Assembly: GCA_019313095.1 (NCBI GenBank)
Contig: JAFDBU010000060.1
Location: forward strand, 1 to 5,875
Direction of reading: 5' to 3'
From: Deltaproteobacteria bacterium
GTDB taxonomy: Bacteria > Desulfobacterota > Desulfobulbia > Desulfobulbales > BM004
Length of the DNA: 5,875 nucleotides
The position numbers were made by a program, and so were the translations under genes. This document shows positions 5,809 through 5,875 of the stretch, one piece after another. The notes under the pieces are model-generated. The model searched no databases. It saw only the letters and a list, made by a program, of their open reading frames with translations, and was not told where the DNA came from. Position 1 is the first letter of the stretch; the number at the start of each line of letters is the position of its first letter.

Positions 5809-5875
5809 CTATGCTTTTCTGTTGAAAGCCTCTTGTTCTATTTGCTGTCTCGCGCTATCTTCTATGCTGCAAGAG
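5809..5875 (-). CDS. Possible C-terminal tail of a leftward gene cut by the right edge
   Basis: From the edge, one minus-strand frame stays open for 21 codons to TAG at 5809-5811. It ends in a hydrophilic, protein-like sequence (DSARQQIEQEAFNRKA). An unidentified gene ending here in the same direction as the ATPase would be reasonable. However, an open frame of this length is expected by chance about a third of the time, and no family is recognisable. Confidence 0.18.
   Translation of the reverse strand, partial: SCSIEDSARQQIEQEAFNRKA

Larger units (their letters stand above)
5510..5875. other. Mostly non-coding region upstream of the secretion ATPase gene
   Basis: These 366 bases hold the ATPase leader, its candidate promoter and the flanking inverted repeat. 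The rest (about 5640-5808) is A/T-rich and has stops in all frames over short distances. A small hairpin-capable ATTCT-CAAA-AGAAT lies around 5748-5760. The plus-strand frame open from 5301 to 5669 overlaps the ATPase gene and does not read like a protein. On the minus strand, short frames near 5690-5855 have no convincing start or ribosome site. No RNA gene was recognised. Confidence 0.5.

Noticed and set aside
5690..5855. Leftward frames of 36 and about 50 codons as small genes
   Set aside because: They overlap each other in different frames, lack convincing starts or ribosome sites, and show no family resemblance.

Overview
The window looks like chromosomal DNA from an anaerobic Desulfobacterota-type (deltaproteobacterial) bacterium. 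That placement is an inference from gene style: a GspE/PulE ATPase with an N-terminal domain common in that group, a DUF6657-like small protein, and a small conserved gene next to a PhoH-type gene. It is not proven by any marker. Base composition is moderate, and I see no rRNA, tRNA, CRISPR array, insertion sequence or phage gene.

Layout from left to right. The left edge cuts through the 5' end of a leftward gene whose first 21 codons are recognisably RdgB (XTP/dITP pyrophosphatase). A 295-base non-coding stretch follows, holding a perfect 7-bp inverted repeat and a good sigma70-type promoter facing right. Two small uncharacterised genes (195 and 87 aa) run rightward. Next comes a rightward M24-family Xaa-Pro peptidase (363 aa, TTG start) with its own candidate promoter. 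After it lies a clearly broken remnant of a PIN-PhoH ATPase gene, with a large internal deletion, a frameshift, a nonsense codon and lost motif residues. Ten bases after the remnant is an intact 111-aa gene of unknown function. Converging on it from the right is a 766-aa leftward GspE/PulE-type secretion ATPase with an unusual N-terminal architecture. The last 366 bases are mostly non-coding and hold a candidate regulated promoter for the ATPase: an inverted repeat of 13-base arms (one G·T pair) brackets a perfect TTGACA -35 box. A possible gene tail lies at the right edge.

The genes do not form one pathway. RdgB cleans the nucleotide pool, the peptidase processes proline peptides, and the ATPase would power a type II secretion or type IV pilus-like machine whose other parts are not in the window. 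The points most worth a second look are the decayed phoH gene with its intact downstream partner, the four-fold helical repeat upstream of the ATPase core, and the inverted repeat at the ATPase promoter. I found no convincing new multi-gene system.
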